64,000 nucleotides of DNA from Microdochium bolleyi (GCA_001566295.1 KQ964263.1:372001-436000); one strand, 5' to 3'; counted from the first letter of the stretch, positions 20,231 to 32,540 are shown. Notes: a model not told the origin generated them from the sequence alone. Translations and numbers: made by a program.

Positions 20231-21216
20231 AGGATGCTTCATGTTTCTGTCTACATGCTGTTACTGACATATTAGATTACTTTATGAGCGTCGCAAGCTC
20301 ATCGTGGCCTCTGCCTACAACATCTTCATTTGACACGTCAAACTCCGTCCGGAGCTGTCCGCAACAGCTACAAGGAGAAGCTGCACTGCGACGAGGAATC
20401 CGCGCGATGCCACAAGATCTAGGGCTGTCTGTACAAATACGCTAGGCGATGTGGTTGTAAGATCGGAGTTCTGTGTCCTCGTCCAGCATAAAAAGCACAA
20501 AGCTTGATGTTCCCTGCCTCCGCAGCCGCAGCAAGGTGCAAAATCGTGTGGCCTGTATCGGTCTGAAAGTTACAATCGTCATCAGCCTCGGCCAGGCAGG
20601 TAGCCACCTTGTGGACTATGCTACTGCTTTCCAAGATCAAGCATAACCGCCTCTGAGTTTTGACCGCGGTGCACTGGCTCACATATAGCTAAATCACCCC
20701 TTTAGGATCTGGTATAGATAATTCGCCGTTGCCAACAACTCTAAACCCGACCTGGCCGTTGCTGGCACGTCTCTTGACGTCGGTGACAGGATGTAGACAC
20801 TCTCCTCCCTAGCGCTGGCTCGGATGTCATGTAGCACCACAATGCCACGATCCGGACCGAGTACTATGCCAAGCTCAATTGTGCTAGTGTCTTTCTCCAC
20901 TCCAGCTGTGATGACAGGGATATGTCCTTCCCCTAAGGTGTCAAACGTTGTAGTTTGGCTTCACCCAAAGCCTGGAGCAGCCATAGATGTCCAGAATCCG
21001 AGCCGGCCTGCAGATGGCACCTTGAACAATGAATTCTTGAACCACGAGAGGTATCCTAGTATTTATGGTGGTCGTGCCGCCGTTATCTTTAGCTGAGATT
21101 TCATCGTCACTAGACCTCATTACAACTCCCCGGGACCAGCAAGGCTCCATGACAGAGATCGTATCACATATCGTCAAATTCACCCGACCTCTCGTATCTA
21201 CCACTCAAGTCCCGAA
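20231..21216. other. Spacer with possible gene relic
   Basis: About 1 kb. Apart from the ankyrin-like fragment listed separately, minus-strand frames at 20694-20900 and 20941-21204 are open but carry no recognised domain, and they do not join cleanly by splicing. Confidence 0.35.
20419..20682 (-). pseudogene. Possible ankyrin-repeat gene relic
   Basis: An 87-residue frame contains CNFQTDTGHTILHLAAAAEA followed by GNIKLC, which fits one ankyrin repeat (G-x-T-x-LHxAA). The flanking sequence lacks further repeats or a start with leader, so this looks like a remnant of a larger ankyrin gene. A chance match cannot be excluded. Confidence 0.3.
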
Positions 21217-21537
21217 ATGGCTTTATCAGACGAAGCGACCATCGGTCTCCTTTCTCTGCTGGTCGCCTGTTTCCCAATCTTGTACTTACTTCGCATTCGA
21301 TGGACAAGTTCGAAGACAGTCTCCAAAAACCCACTCCTTCCACTGTTCGCCAACAGAGATAGCACGCTGCGGAAACATCCCCGCAGGCCGTTTACGGCCG
21401 CCTCGACAATCGTGACCACTTCGGAATCGCAACAAACACGGCCCAATTCTCCCGAACCAATTGACCGGCCACCGATAGCATATCTCCCTAAGAGCCGGGC
21501 ACAAGCTGCATCGAAGGGATCCGAAGTGGTTCTGTAG
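21217..21537 (+). CDS. Small single-span membrane protein, 106 aa
   Basis: Short intronless ORF starting with an ATG in good context (CGAAATGG). Residues 8-26 (TIGLLSLLVACFPILYLLR) form one transmembrane helix directly followed by basic residues (RIRWTSSK). The rest is polar, Ser/Thr/Pro-rich and probably cytoplasmic and disordered. The N-terminus MALSDEATIGLL resembles MTEEVTVGII of the 127-aa protein at 27817-28200. The two genes lie on the same strand on either side of the Clr5-ankyrin gene. No family recognised; the gene call rests on the helix and this similarity. Confidence 0.5.
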   Translation: MALSDEATIGLLSLLVACFPILYLLRIRWTSSKTVSKNPLLPLFANRDSTLRKHPRRPFTAASTIVTTSESQQTRPNSPEPIDRPPIAYLPKSRAQAASKGSEVVL

Positions 21538-22726
21538 CAAGAGGGGTTGGTACGGGCCGCATCTGCTCCGTCTTCATGGAATCCCCCTCCTTCATTCCTT
21601 CCTTGGCCGCATGGGATCCTTCCTTGGCCGCGTGGGAAACAGGAGTGATCGAGCGAGACACAGGGTGGCGAACTCAGGAATTGGACTCAAGGCGCCTGTA
21701 TCCATGGTAGATTGTGAGGCTGTCTCGCACCGGAAGATAGAATAAGCTGCGCCAATAGGCCAAGGCAGCGCATGAGAAGTGTCTGCAAGCTATTTCAAGG
21801 CAGCCACAACTCAAGAATAGACCCAAGGCGTGATTGCCCCAGAAAGTGCACCGATCATTGCTTCTCCGCTCCTTCACGTGCCAGTTTTGTCACCTTTACC
21901 ATGAGCTCTACGACGCAGCTGGTATGGTACGGAAAACGTCGTCAGTGCCTAAACCTACGACGTCACGCACGTATCTAAGCATGACAACGTCAAGTTGGCG
22001 GAGGAGGGAAGGTTCCTGACGCAAAGTTTGGTGTCGACTTGGGTATCTCACTCGGCCTCTACAATCATCGTCGACTAATCTACCACGGGTTTGTGCTTTC
22101 CTTAGCAAAGAGAATCGCAATGTCAAAGATGCATTGCCTGGATATAATGACCATGAAGCACACAGAGGACTGACTGGTCTTGATGAGGACGATTGTTGAT
22201 CTTAAAGCGCTTCCATAGCTCGCAGTGGACGATGTACCAATCAGTGGTTACCACGCATTGTCCGCATGGCACAGTCGTGCTAACCGAGGAGGGTGCATGC
22301 TGGACGCCTCCAACACAAGCATGCAGGCGTGTTTCTTTCGAGTTCCACAGCTGGTCCAAGCAGATCTGTCTGTTTATCCTGATTGGTCTGTCAGCCGTCA
22401 GTTGCGCTCACCATTTCTGGCCTCCTGCATACCTTGCGCTCAGCAAGGCTCTGGCTCGGTCAGTGGTTCAATGTCCCTTGGGTGCCACTCAGCCACCCAA
22501 GAAGGACCCATGTATGCCTTCCCATATCTCACTGGATTGGTCACTCTCCTGCAACCCTCCCAATGGTGTGGCTGCGCACAGTGTACAATTTCTGGTTTAT
22601 GTAATCTAACTGCGGCCTGAGTCGTCCCCAGCAACCATATGTCGGAGAGCGCAGCTGTGCTGTTCTCTTCCCAGCCCCCCTTCAGGCCCTGTACACCACC
22701 CACGCCGACCTGGTGGAAGTTCCACG
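21538..22726. other. Intergenic region upstream of the Clr5-ankyrin gene
   Basis: About 1.2 kb; includes an imperfect direct repeat GGATCCTTCCTTGGCCGC-like near 21600-21640 and the promoter of the 22727 gene. No gene supported. Confidence 0.4.
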
Positions 22727-25700
22727 ATGTCTGACACGGCACACCCGGCCACTGACGACAAGGCAATCTGGGAGCATCACCGTGAGACGATCCGAAACCT
22801 GTATCTCGCCCGCAATAAGTCCTTATCGCAGCTCAAGACCATATTAGAGGAGAACCACAACTTTCCCCCATTCTCGTGAGTCCACCGCAACACCGAACCC
22901 GGCTGAGGTTTAAAACGCTAACAGCGAGCGAAGGCTCTCGGTGTATGAAAGTAGAGTCCGCGACACTCTCGGGCTCCGGAAAAAATTGAAGGCAGAAGAT
23001 TGGGCCGCCATTTGGGCTCACTCCCGCAAAATCAAAGACCAGGGGGGGACGCCCACCATCTTCTTCAATGGCGTGCAGATTCCGTGGGTGAAGGCCTGGA
23101 AGGAAATCCGCAGGCACGTCACGCGGCGGGATTCCGCTCCGTCCGGTAAGCTGATAGAAAGACGAGTTACCGAGGGCTCTCTGGCTGACTTGGTAGATAC
23201 CGTGCCTCGACTTCCGGCGCAGGTGACGGTGCGGTGCTTGGCCGACGTCCCTCCCATTCTCGAGTCACACCCTACATCAACACCAGATTGTGACGGAGAT
23301 GCTTCACTTATGAGCGAACCTAACATTCCTATGAGGACACCAGCCGAGTCATATAAGCCTCTGAGGAGACTGCCATCATTATTGTCTGAAGATGTTGCCA
23401 GTCAGTCGTACACGAGTCAACCTGAGATACACTCTGGCGTCGACCCCGGCCAAATTAGGAGTGCTCCAGGCTCAATCGGAGCGGTCTCTTCCAATGGAAG
23501 TCCAGAAGAGGACACTCGCCCAAAACTACTGCTGCCGGCAGTCGAGTTCGTAAACTTCATCCGGGGCCATCACGTCGAACAACAGCTTCCAGGGGTCTTG
23601 GCCAATAGGCCGCGCGCGTCTTTAGGCGAAAAGCATGTTGCTTCGGACCCGACTTCACCCGACGAGCTGCAACGATATGAGCATGTTTCCCATGCCTTGA
23701 GCGAATTACTGCATCCTTCCGTCCTGTGCGACATCCCGGATGGGTCGGAGCGACCCTCCGAACAGGGAGCAACGGACTTCTCCCGGCACATTCGAAAACT
23801 CCGGCCTGATACCGATCTCGTCATGTTCATGGGGCTGGCCATGTTTCGAGCCTCGAACAACATGGTGGATTCGGAGCATCCATCCTGGTTTGACAGGCTG
23901 CTTTTCCACATCATTTTCCAAAAAGCACCGTCTTCTCTGTATGAAGAGACGTCGAGGAGTCAGCATCCTTACACCATGTCCTTCTGGCTTCTGCTCATGA
24001 AGTTCGCGCGAAAATTCGAGTACCATGGAGTCTTGAGCTGGCTATCAGAAATCGGCGTGCGCTTTTTTCTACCTGTCTACGACTTCAACAAGGGGATGGT
24101 CGATGCCTTTTCCGAACTGCTCTGCTCTCTTTCATACACGGGCCAAGATGGCCATCTAGCCATGGCCTTACAGCAGTTACCCGCCAGCCCAGCCTCAGTG
24201 TCCAGTCTATCCCGCGCTCTCCATCTTGCGCTCGATCAAGGTCACTTGACCTGCGCAGAAATACTCATTCGCCGTTGCGATGTCAACTTGCAGCCAGAAG
24301 GCGGTCTCTCACTCTTTCAATCTTTCCTTTTCGAACGGGACGACCACCAGAAGCAATTGCCAATCCTGGCTATCTTCCATGAACAGCACGCCGATCTCCA
24401 CAGCAAGCCGTGCCCGTCAGCAGTATACGGCCGAGGGGCGTTCAAACGTCCGCTTGCATGGTTCCACCACGTTGAGAAGACTTCTCAACAATGGCACCCT
24501 TCATGTCTCGATTACATGTACCTCGAGTTGTCGCCAACTGAGCACGGGAACATTCGATCTCATACCACAACGAACTCTCCAATGATGCAATATTTTTCAG
24601 CTGCGGACGCCGGGACCACCGAAGAGTTTGGGAGATTGATGATCTTACAGGCTGGTTTATCCGGCGAAGAGAGAGACTTCTTTGTGGAGCTCATGTTTGC
24701 TACACAATTCCTCAGAACAAATACAGCGGTCAACTGGATTATTGTCTACAAGATCCTTGCATCAGGCGTCAAAGTTGATCTGTTAAGCTTCAAAGTCGCC
24801 CGCCTCCACATCATGGCTCACGCGGTCAGCAACCTCAGGAGACATGGAGACATCTTCACTCAAAACCATCTGAACTTTCTGATTCAGCAGGGAATGTCCC
24901 TGGATCAAAACAGTCTAGCTGCAGCCGTCACCCCTCAGGGTATCAGCTTGCTGACAAAGTTGCCCCTGACGGCTCAGACTATCGAACATACTGGGGGCCT
25001 TGCTTTAGCCACAGCTGCCCGCTTGAATAACATCACAGCACTAGACTGGCTGCGAAACCGGGGTGTGTCTGCGGAAACCATCGTCTTCGACCGATACGGA
25101 ACGCGCTGGCATGCGATCTACCTTGCCACGAGCGACTTCAGTCAATTTCACGAGTGTTTCGACACAAGTCAGATGGCGTTGACTGCTAACAATGTCGCCA
25201 GCACCGAGACACTTCAGTACCTGATCAGAAAAGGAGCTCTCCCACGAGTGTTTCTAAGAGGTCAATCTGTGTCCGTCTGGTTGTGCAATTATATAGCGCA
25301 CCACGCAGAAGATGACGCAATGGCACTTATCGCCTATTGCTTACACGATTACGTGTTTTCGACGATGCTGGGCGCTGACCGGCTTCTGAGGGCATGCTGG
25401 ATGGCACATTATTGGACCCTATTCTCCTATATGCTCGATCAAGGATTCGGAACAAGATTCATGCTTGATATCAGCCCCCATATACTCCTGGAATCACGTC
25501 CACCAGTGTGGCTCGTGAGGAAAGTCCTCTTCAAATTTCCGATATCAGATGATATCTACAGGACTGAAAAGGCGACTAGCATCCTTGTGACCACAACATT
25601 GAACATGGAGCTCTTGAGGGAATGCCCGAAACTGGTAGCGGACATGATGATACGGTTTTCCTACAAAAAAGCTTTGATCCATGTCTGCCAAATTTGGACT

Positions 25701-26081
25701 CAATCTCCAAAGGAGAGAAGCCAGCGTCTGGAAGTTGCTGCATTTATTCTCGGTCTCGGTGCGAATGTCAACTGTACTGACGGGAAGGGATGCACGCCCA
25801 TGCATTACGCAGCGAAGCAGGGCGATGTTGAGCTTGGGATCCTGCTGGCTCGATCAGCTGCCAGCTGTAGCATGGCAAACAACAACGGAGACACGGCCCT
25901 GGTCCTTGCTATCGACGAAGGGCGGCTTGATATGGTGCATCTTTTACTCGAAACCGGCCATTTCGACCAGAAAGACCTGCTACGAGCAGCAACCGAAGCC
26001 GCAGACGTATTGGGGCATGGCCACGTTGCGCATGTCGTACGCGCTTATGCCAGCAAGATCATGGATCCGGATGCATGCTAG
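22727..26081 (+). CDS. Clr5 domain protein with C-terminal ankyrin repeats, two exons, 1,101 aa
   Basis: Exon 1 is 22727-22875 and exon 2 is 22925-26081. The 49-nt intron has donor GTGAGT and acceptor AACAG, and joining gives codon TC|C in frame. Exon 1 plus the start of exon 2 encodes a Clr5 domain: IWEHHRETIRNLYLARNKSL, LKTILEENHNFPPFS, ERRLSVYESRVRDTLGLRKK. Clr5 is a putative DNA-binding domain named after a fission-yeast silencing factor and common in filamentous fungi. The large middle region is alpha-helical and unrecognised. Near the C-terminus are ankyrin repeats (GANVNCTDGKGCTPMHYAAK, NNNGDTALVLAIDEGRLDMV). Such Clr5-ankyrin proteins are expanded in accessory regions; a regulatory or nonself-response role is inference. 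Missing exon 1 would remove half the Clr5 domain, so the intron matters for annotation. Confidence 0.85.
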
Positions 26082-27816
26082 CGAATGGCGATTACAAGAA
26101 AGTCCTGGCTGTCGTCGGACTATGCAAATCAAGACAATAAAACTTCCTGCCCGCAGCTTCCCTTGTATCGGACATTCACTTCAAAAACACGGACGGAGAG
26201 ATGGGTTTTCACGCCATGTGAAATGCCATCTGCTTGCTTTTCGAGCCGTCAACGACGCGAACGTTATTTTCGTGCATCAAGGCTCATTGTCAGCAATGTC
26301 AAATTCTTATGTAAAAGCCACACAGAATACCGGATAACAGAATTGTGCACGTTGTGTGTCTACCAGCTATCGTGATCCAAAGACTAACGTTGTGAGCAGT
26401 TCTAATGCTTCACATCTCACTTCTCCACCTCCTGACAGAAAGCTGGAAAGACAAAATCTCGGTTATTGCAAGCCATCTGCACTCTGCATGAGAAGGAAAC
26501 CCGATGACGAGCTCTGCGGATGTGATTGGGTACAACGCAGGTTGGACGACTGTGGCCGCTGCTCGAACCCCAATCTCACTGGCGGTGACGAGGCCGCAGA
26601 GATTTGTTCTGCACTGTGCACACGGGTTGGGACTGTCCCATAGGACTACTGACATGGTGTATGACAAGCCTGGACCCCATCAGCCAATCAATGGCGTGGT
26701 GCCGACTGCCATCACATTTTGCCAAGATGTGGCTTACGCCCGGCTTGTATGGATGAGAAGCCTGAGGTGCATGGACCAATTTGTAACTAGACAAAGCCAA
26801 GACGATACAGGGAGCTGCACCGCCATCACGACGCTGGCTAAAACATTGTTCCTGGGCATTGGCAATGGTACTTCCAGAGAGGCAGCACTTACCTACTAGG
26901 AAAGGCAGCAAAATTGCTTCCATGAGAACCGCTGCGCATATGCCGGTCTGAAAGCACGGACCCGCAGGAGTCTCCAGTCACGTCCACAGCCTGCCGTCCA
27001 ACGCATGCCGGATGTAGAAGGCTGCCAGGAAGCATTTACTGCCCATCGCCGTATTGCGAGGACATGTCAGAGGTGAGTGTTCTGGCAAGCGACGACCTTG
27101 AGAGCAGCCGCTCCTCCGCAGCTACTGTTCGACAATCTCAACTTCATGCCGCCCATGTATGCCATGGCGGCACCGCCGAACGGCCATTATCTTTATCATG
27201 TCCAACTGAGATGCTGGCCGTGTTCATCGCTCACATCAGACTCTTGAATGCTGTCTCGTGGGCTACTGCACGCCGAGCGGGCCACTCGTCACAGATTTGC
27301 AGCCCAGCTCTCGAGGCAATGCCATGCGCAACGCACGGTTCAGGAGCAAAAAAGCACTTTCAGAATGCTGGCACGCATCCCCTCAGGGTAAGCAAGTTCC
27401 ACAACGGTGCGTCTGCGCCTCTTGCAGGGGTGTCGCTGTTCCCCGAATCTCGTGCAGCGATTGTCCAGTTTCTGGACAGAAAATGGACAGGTATTGGACA
27501 GCCAGAGAGTGGAGAGAGACTGGACAGAATATGGACAGGGACAGGGCTGAGCAAAGACTGGACAGGAAATGGACAGGGACAGGATTGAAGACTGACTGGA
27601 CAGAGACTGGACGGAACAGCAACCGGACAGATTCTGTGAGCCCTGCGCCAGACCTGTCAGGGGTAGCCCGAGACCGTTGATATATTTCATGGCATCTGGC
27701 TGGACGACATTTTGCGGACTATTTCATCTTTCTTTCCAGACCGTTTCGATCCCTCCACACATCGTCACTACTCATCGCAAACCACCGACAGTCTTCACCG
27801 GAAGAATCTACCAGCC
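26082..27816. other. Intergenic region with a degenerate minisatellite
   Basis: About 1.7 kb without a supportable gene. The main feature is the GGACAG-rich repeat at 27471-27630. Confidence 0.4.
27471..27630. repeat. Degenerate GGACAG minisatellite
   Basis: GGACAG occurs 11 times in about 160 bp, mostly as ATGGACAGG or ACTGGACAG with 6-20 bp spacing. It lies about 190 bp upstream of the 127-aa membrane protein gene. The repeat keeps several frames open on both strands, which explains the spurious ORFs there. Confidence 0.85.
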
Positions 27817-28200
27817 ATGACTGAAGAAGTCACGGTCGGAATCATCGGCGTGATGGTCCCAATCATCATTGCTCTCGGTACAGGCATCATTTGGCTCCTT
27901 CGCCACTATCAGAACGGCCATTTCGACTTCGGTGCCCGCTTCCGCCGCGGCGACCTCGAACACGGTCTCTCAATCCGCGCCACTGATCGGAGCGCAGACC
28001 CATCTGTACACCGAAAGTCAAACCCTGAAGCTCCCAAAGCTTCCACCCACAACACAAATCCGTCATACTCCCACAATGGTATCATGTCGACACTCCCGTC
28101 TCCCGTGGTCGTGGATCCCTCAGCAAGTGCGCCCGCAATAGTGGTGGACACTGTTCATTCCGCAATCCCTGCAAATGAAAACACCACCACGTCATCCTGA
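27817..28200 (+). CDS. Small single-span membrane protein, 127 aa
   Basis: Intronless. MTEEVTVGIIGVMVPIIIAL plus GTGIIWLL forms one N-terminal transmembrane helix, followed by a basic/aromatic stretch (RHYQNGHFDFGARFRR) and a disordered Ser/Pro/Thr-rich tail ending NENTTTSS. The architecture matches the 106-aa protein at 21217-21537: acidic residue pair, T-[IV]-G-[LI]-[LI], one helix, then basic residues and a polar tail. Topology is probably N-out/C-in by the positive-inside rule. No family known to me; it may be a membrane-targeting partner of a neighbouring gene (inference). Confidence 0.55.
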   Translation: MTEEVTVGIIGVMVPIIIALGTGIIWLLRHYQNGHFDFGARFRRGDLEHGLSIRATDRSADPSVHRKSNPEAPKASTHNTNPSYSHNGIMSTLPSPVVVDPSASAPAIVVDTVHSAIPANENTTTSS

Positions 28201-30419
28201 TACGATGACATCCTCAACAAGGGCCATCCACTGGCCGAACTCGTAAGGCTTCCACACGAATGCAGTTTTCTTCTGTGTATCTACAGGTTGTCTGCCCATA
28301 TCTACCTACCCCCCATGGCGACTTGCAACTTGCCCAGAACGAAAACACTTCTGCCAACCACGTTACTGATCGCCATTATGTGACAGCACTTGCACATTGT
28401 GATAGCCAGAGCTCCACACGGCTGTTCCTGCAGGAATGGGGTATTACGTTGCAGAGCAAGAAGCCCTCCGTCTGGCCCGGTCCCGGGTTTTTTTGACACA
28501 TTCAAGGAAAGCTCACCAATGGCGATTGATTCGTATGGCGATCAAACTGTATGCTTACGGCTATGCACGGATACAAAATTCGACCAAATACACGTATTTG
28601 TGTGATTTCCATTGTCCATTATGAAGTAGGAAGCAGATATGATGTCTCTACACGCTGTGGTCCAACCGCCCCTTTGTCACCACTCGCGTCAAACAGTTGT
28701 TGTGTCCTGCCTGGTCATGGCCGACATCCCAGGTGACTCTCGCATATGAATAGACCGTCCAAACGTCATCACGATGAGATGTAAGTCGTGCAATATGTGT
28801 ACCCTGGGCGATCGAGCGGCTGAGCCAGCCCACATGGCTGTCCCTGAACGATGTGGCGCAAGGTGAGGGGGTAAACCGAGAAGCCAGGAATCTGGGGCCT
28901 GTTCACTTCTGCCCATTTTCTGCCCGTTTTCTGCCCATTCTCAGGCAGCGTGGGATGAGGTAGGCAGGCAACAGGCCCTCGTGGGCCTTTTGCTCCTGTC
29001 CACTTCCGAGCCCAGCTTCGGACATTGCCTGGCCAAGCGGTTTGGACACCGGTCTGCTGTGCGCCCAGTCGGGTCCGAGACCGTGATGTCCTAGTCGTGC
29101 GCATCAACTGCCTGGTCTCTGTGGCCCTTTACGATGTTCCATATTACAAAACAGCGAGCGAGCAAATGCACGTTCCACCTTAACACCACCTCGATCATGC
29201 ACCGGACGCACGGTTTCCCAGCTGGAAGGGCTTGAACATTACTCGGCTGATGAATATGCAGCTGTCAGACACACAGCCCCCAAATCCCCCACTTGAGCTC
29301 AGCATACTGAAGTGAGCGCCTCTGCCCGTTACCGCCCTGCACCCCCAAACGACGGCGCAGCTCATTCAGACCCGATAATACCAACCATGCGTGGCGTGGC
29401 CAGCCACACCGCACGCGTCGGGATATCATTCCGCTTGATATGCCGTCCGTGAACCTGCGCCACAGAATGTTTCGAGGAACCTTAATGCATTGAAGCTAGG
29501 TGGGTAGCGGTCCATGCATTGTAGAATGTCGGGGCACATGTACACCGTTGTCAGTCCCAGTCGCCGCTGCGGGCCGCATGCAAGTGACACGCGGGCATCT
29601 TGCATAACTTTATGTAGCCCACGGGGAGATGGCCGCAGCTCGTCACGCAACCTGCACGTGGCTTGTGCGGGGTTGGTTGTACGTGGGTGACCAATGTGGC
29701 CAGTGCGACACTCCGCCGAACCAACAGAGAGGCAAAGATATTGTTTGTATCAGAGCTTTCCAGTCTCGCGCGGCGCGCGGTCTTCACTCTCTCGCTCTCG
29801 ATCATCGGCATCGGGTCCGTAGCGTCCGGGACTGAGTGGATCCGGCCGGCGCAATTCCCCACTTCGGCCGGACCGGCAGGAGTCGGCACAGTCTGCCCCC
29901 ACGGGTCCTTGATGGAGCCCACGGTCACGCCGGAGATGACGACGGGGGCGGTCTAGTACGTGTTCGCGACAGACATTGGATTTCGAACGCGGTTCCCGAC
30001 GATAGAAAAGTTGCGAGAGGTTCTGTTCAAAGTATGTTGAGGCTAACAAGTCAGTCATTGCATCATCGCCTTATGGCGCGACTCCTGAGCTCTTTTTGCA
30101 TCGAGCAGCCACGACAAGTCCAACAATCCTGAGCCCAAGTCGTGCCGGACAAGTCAACGAGAACAGGCGCGCCGCACTGAGTTCTGGAAGTATGATTTGT
30201 TTGCTGCACATCTTTCAATTGAAAAGTGCTAATCATGATATACACAGGCCCGCCGTGCAACACCCCGGGGAACACAAAAACAAAACAGAAAGCGCCCAGG
30301 CTACCCAAGACAGCTACCCTTGCAGCATAGAATTATGCTCCGACGTGCGCTCAGCTGTATCCTAAGACGGTAACGCCCAACATGGATGTGATTGCCCGCA
30401 CACACGCTCAACGTGGTGA
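28201..30419. other. Gene-poor region of 2.2 kb
   Basis: No convincing gene. A plus-strand frame at 29663-29956 has an internal hydrophobic stretch and the minus strand is open at 29551-29928, but the two overlap and neither has a motif. Confidence 0.4.
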
Positions 30420-31690
30420 TCAAGCCCGGCCCTCTTGTGCAGCAATGATGTTGTCCACCATCGGGTTGCATCTCCGGTCTATTTCCATCTTCCTCTCGAG
30501 CTTCTTGCGCTTCTCGGGACTGAGCTTCCCGACGGCGATCGGGTCCATCCTGTCGCCGGCATGCCTGCCTGCCAGGAGCAACTGCAAGTATCGCCCATCT
30601 TGTGGGTCGTGTCTCGCGCCGTAGTACACAAAGGTACCGAGACCACCGACCGTGGGCGCTGTGGCACAGATCTTTTCGGCTGAGTCCATCTCGATGGCCG
30701 CACGCAGGAACGAGCTGGCCAGCGCGATCCACTTGAAGACGTCGTTGACCGTCGTGCTCACGGGCCCGCGGCGGAACTCGACCGTCTCGTACTTCTTGAG
30801 CGCCTGGAAGTTCCAGCCAAAGTACCTCGATCCCTTCGGGTTCATGAGCTCGATTATCTCATCAATTGTCCGACACTGCTCGATGCGGGCAACAGCCTGT
30901 GGACGCGAGAGACCCTTGCGACCGAAATAGTCATTGTCGATCCAGTTGCTCCTGGCATACTCGTTCCCGCGCCGGTCCCGGGGGAGAATGGCCTCAAAGG
31001 CCGGTTCGAAATGGATGATGGCCTGGGCGAGGCGCTTGAGTTGCAATACCGAGTAGTACCCACCAATGGACATGTGAACGTGGGTGCTGCAGTTTTCACC
31101 CCCGGAGACGATGTAATGCGCGTCTAGTGTTTCCCATGTATCTGTGATGGTCTCCCTCCAACCCGAGCTCTGCGCCAGCTGGAACATGGGAGAAACCATC
31201 TCGACGCCCCCTTGGCACAGTTGCACGTTAGCAAAGGATACCTTGGGGTGGTCGCGGAAACGTAGCACAGGCTCGACTTACAGGGGATCGAATTGGTCCC
31301 CACTGTCGGGTCATCGACGAGCTTCCACGTCGAGTGTGGTCGAGAGACGGTCAAGTTCTCGACAAGACTTTCCATGCGAGGCCGATGGGGGTCTACACTT
31401 CGGTTGTGTGATGCCGCCACTCTCCGAGCGAAAGCACGAATTCTCATGTCTTCCGCGAGCCGCTTACGAGGGCCCAGTAGGAACTCGGTTTCGATTCCTA
31501 TGCCAATGACACCACGGGCAACCGGCCGAGGGGGAGGTGATACGCGAGAGCTTGGCGGAGGGGGAGGGGGATAACGAAGAGGAGGGGGGAGGGGCGGAGC
31601 AGGGGGAGGTGGCGCCGGCTGGTTTGTCTGTCGGCCAGCAACTGGGCGGCCTTGCTTGGCTGGGGACTTCTTTCGATCGAAAAGACCCAT
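30420..31690 (-). CDS. Putative amidoligase (Amidoligase_2 family, glutamine-synthetase-like fold), two exons, 399 aa
   Basis: Exon 1 is 31282-31690 and exon 2 is 30420-31210. The 71-nt intron has donor GTAAGT, a GCTAAC branch and acceptor AAG; joining creates codon T|GG. After a Pro-rich N-terminus, residues 60-77 read GVIGIGIETEFLLGPRKR (metal-binding ETEF strand), then WKLVDDPTVG, SIPWGVEMVSPMF (second acidic strand) and CSTHVHMSI at 177-185. These are hallmarks of the COOH-NH2 ligase family that uses ATP to form amide bonds. The substrate is unknown. The divergently transcribed neighbour is an AIG2-type cyclotransferase, exactly the fungal gene partner noted for this family. The N-terminal polyproline tract could be an interaction region. 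The intron is required to link the two halves of the active site. Confidence 0.88.
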
Positions 31691-31832
31691 GATGGAAAGG
31701 AAGTGAAGAGAAGGAGAGGTCCGTTGTGATTACGGGGAATAGATGGATGAGGTTGTTAGAGTGGGTGTGTTGCTTTGGTCTGGAGATGTTTGCTTCGGTT
31801 CTAAATCAGATAGCTGTCGGAGAATGCCCACG

Positions 31833-31839
31833 CTTTATA
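31833..31839 (-). promoter_or_regulatory. TATA box of the amidoligase gene
   Basis: TATAAAG on the minus strand, about 145 bp before the ATG at 31690, inside the 850-bp divergent promoter region shared with the cyclotransferase gene. Confidence 0.5.
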
Positions 31840-32379
31840 CAAGCCCATATTGCCCCTCTGTGACTTGAGCAGGCGTCAAGGACACGAGGAAGGAGAACCA
31901 ACATGGGCGACCTTGCCGCCGTGGCGGCTGCGTGTCTGGCACGGGAATAGCTGGACATTCCCTTTACATCTCCGCGGCTAAGTTCAGGCCGCTGATTTGT
32001 CGAGTCTGCCGCGTAGACCGTGTTGGTTGACGACAATATGTTGTTCTCGGCGTGTCGAGCTGCTGCTTCATGGCCTAGCAGGCCCAACATGTCCATGCTC
32101 AAAGTACCAGGGCTGCTGCTCGGTCTCCTGCGAGCGGCACTAGACGCGTGTTGGTCCTGGGGCTGCGTGGCACATTAGCGTTCTCCCCCGTGGCCGTCGA
32201 GGATGGAACAGCATGGACAAGGACGCGCATGGTTCGCAGATCACTTGATGTTGAGGGGCCCGAAACGCTGCCGCCGACCCCAAGCCGAAGGGTTGCTCTA
32301 GTCTAGGCGCGCGCCTCGGGCGGCCTGCCTCGTCAGGCCCCCACCAGCCAGCCCCACCTGACCGTGGGGTGTAACTACT

Positions 32380-32393
32380 TTACCTTAAGGTAA
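32380..32393. promoter_or_regulatory. 14-bp perfect palindrome in the shared divergent promoter
   Basis: TTACCTTAAGGTAA is its own reverse complement and is followed by another AAGGTA half-site. It lies about 150 bp upstream of the cyclotransferase ATG. It could be a dimeric factor site; similar ACCTTA-type palindromes are also just common intergenic motifs in these genomes. Confidence 0.4.
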
Positions 32394-32540
32394 GGTACGT
32401 GTGCCTCAGGAACCAACATCCACCGTCGCCATTCTCCAAGAACCACAATACCCGCGTCGCCTCGTCCCTGAATTCTTCCACCTCTCTCTCATCCGACTTG
32501 CAAGATCCGTTGCGCATAAATTGTTGATATCGATGCAAGC

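Noticed and set aside
29551..29956. Overlapping open frames on both strands
   Set aside because: No domains, no splice-compatible partners and mutual overlap; likely chance.
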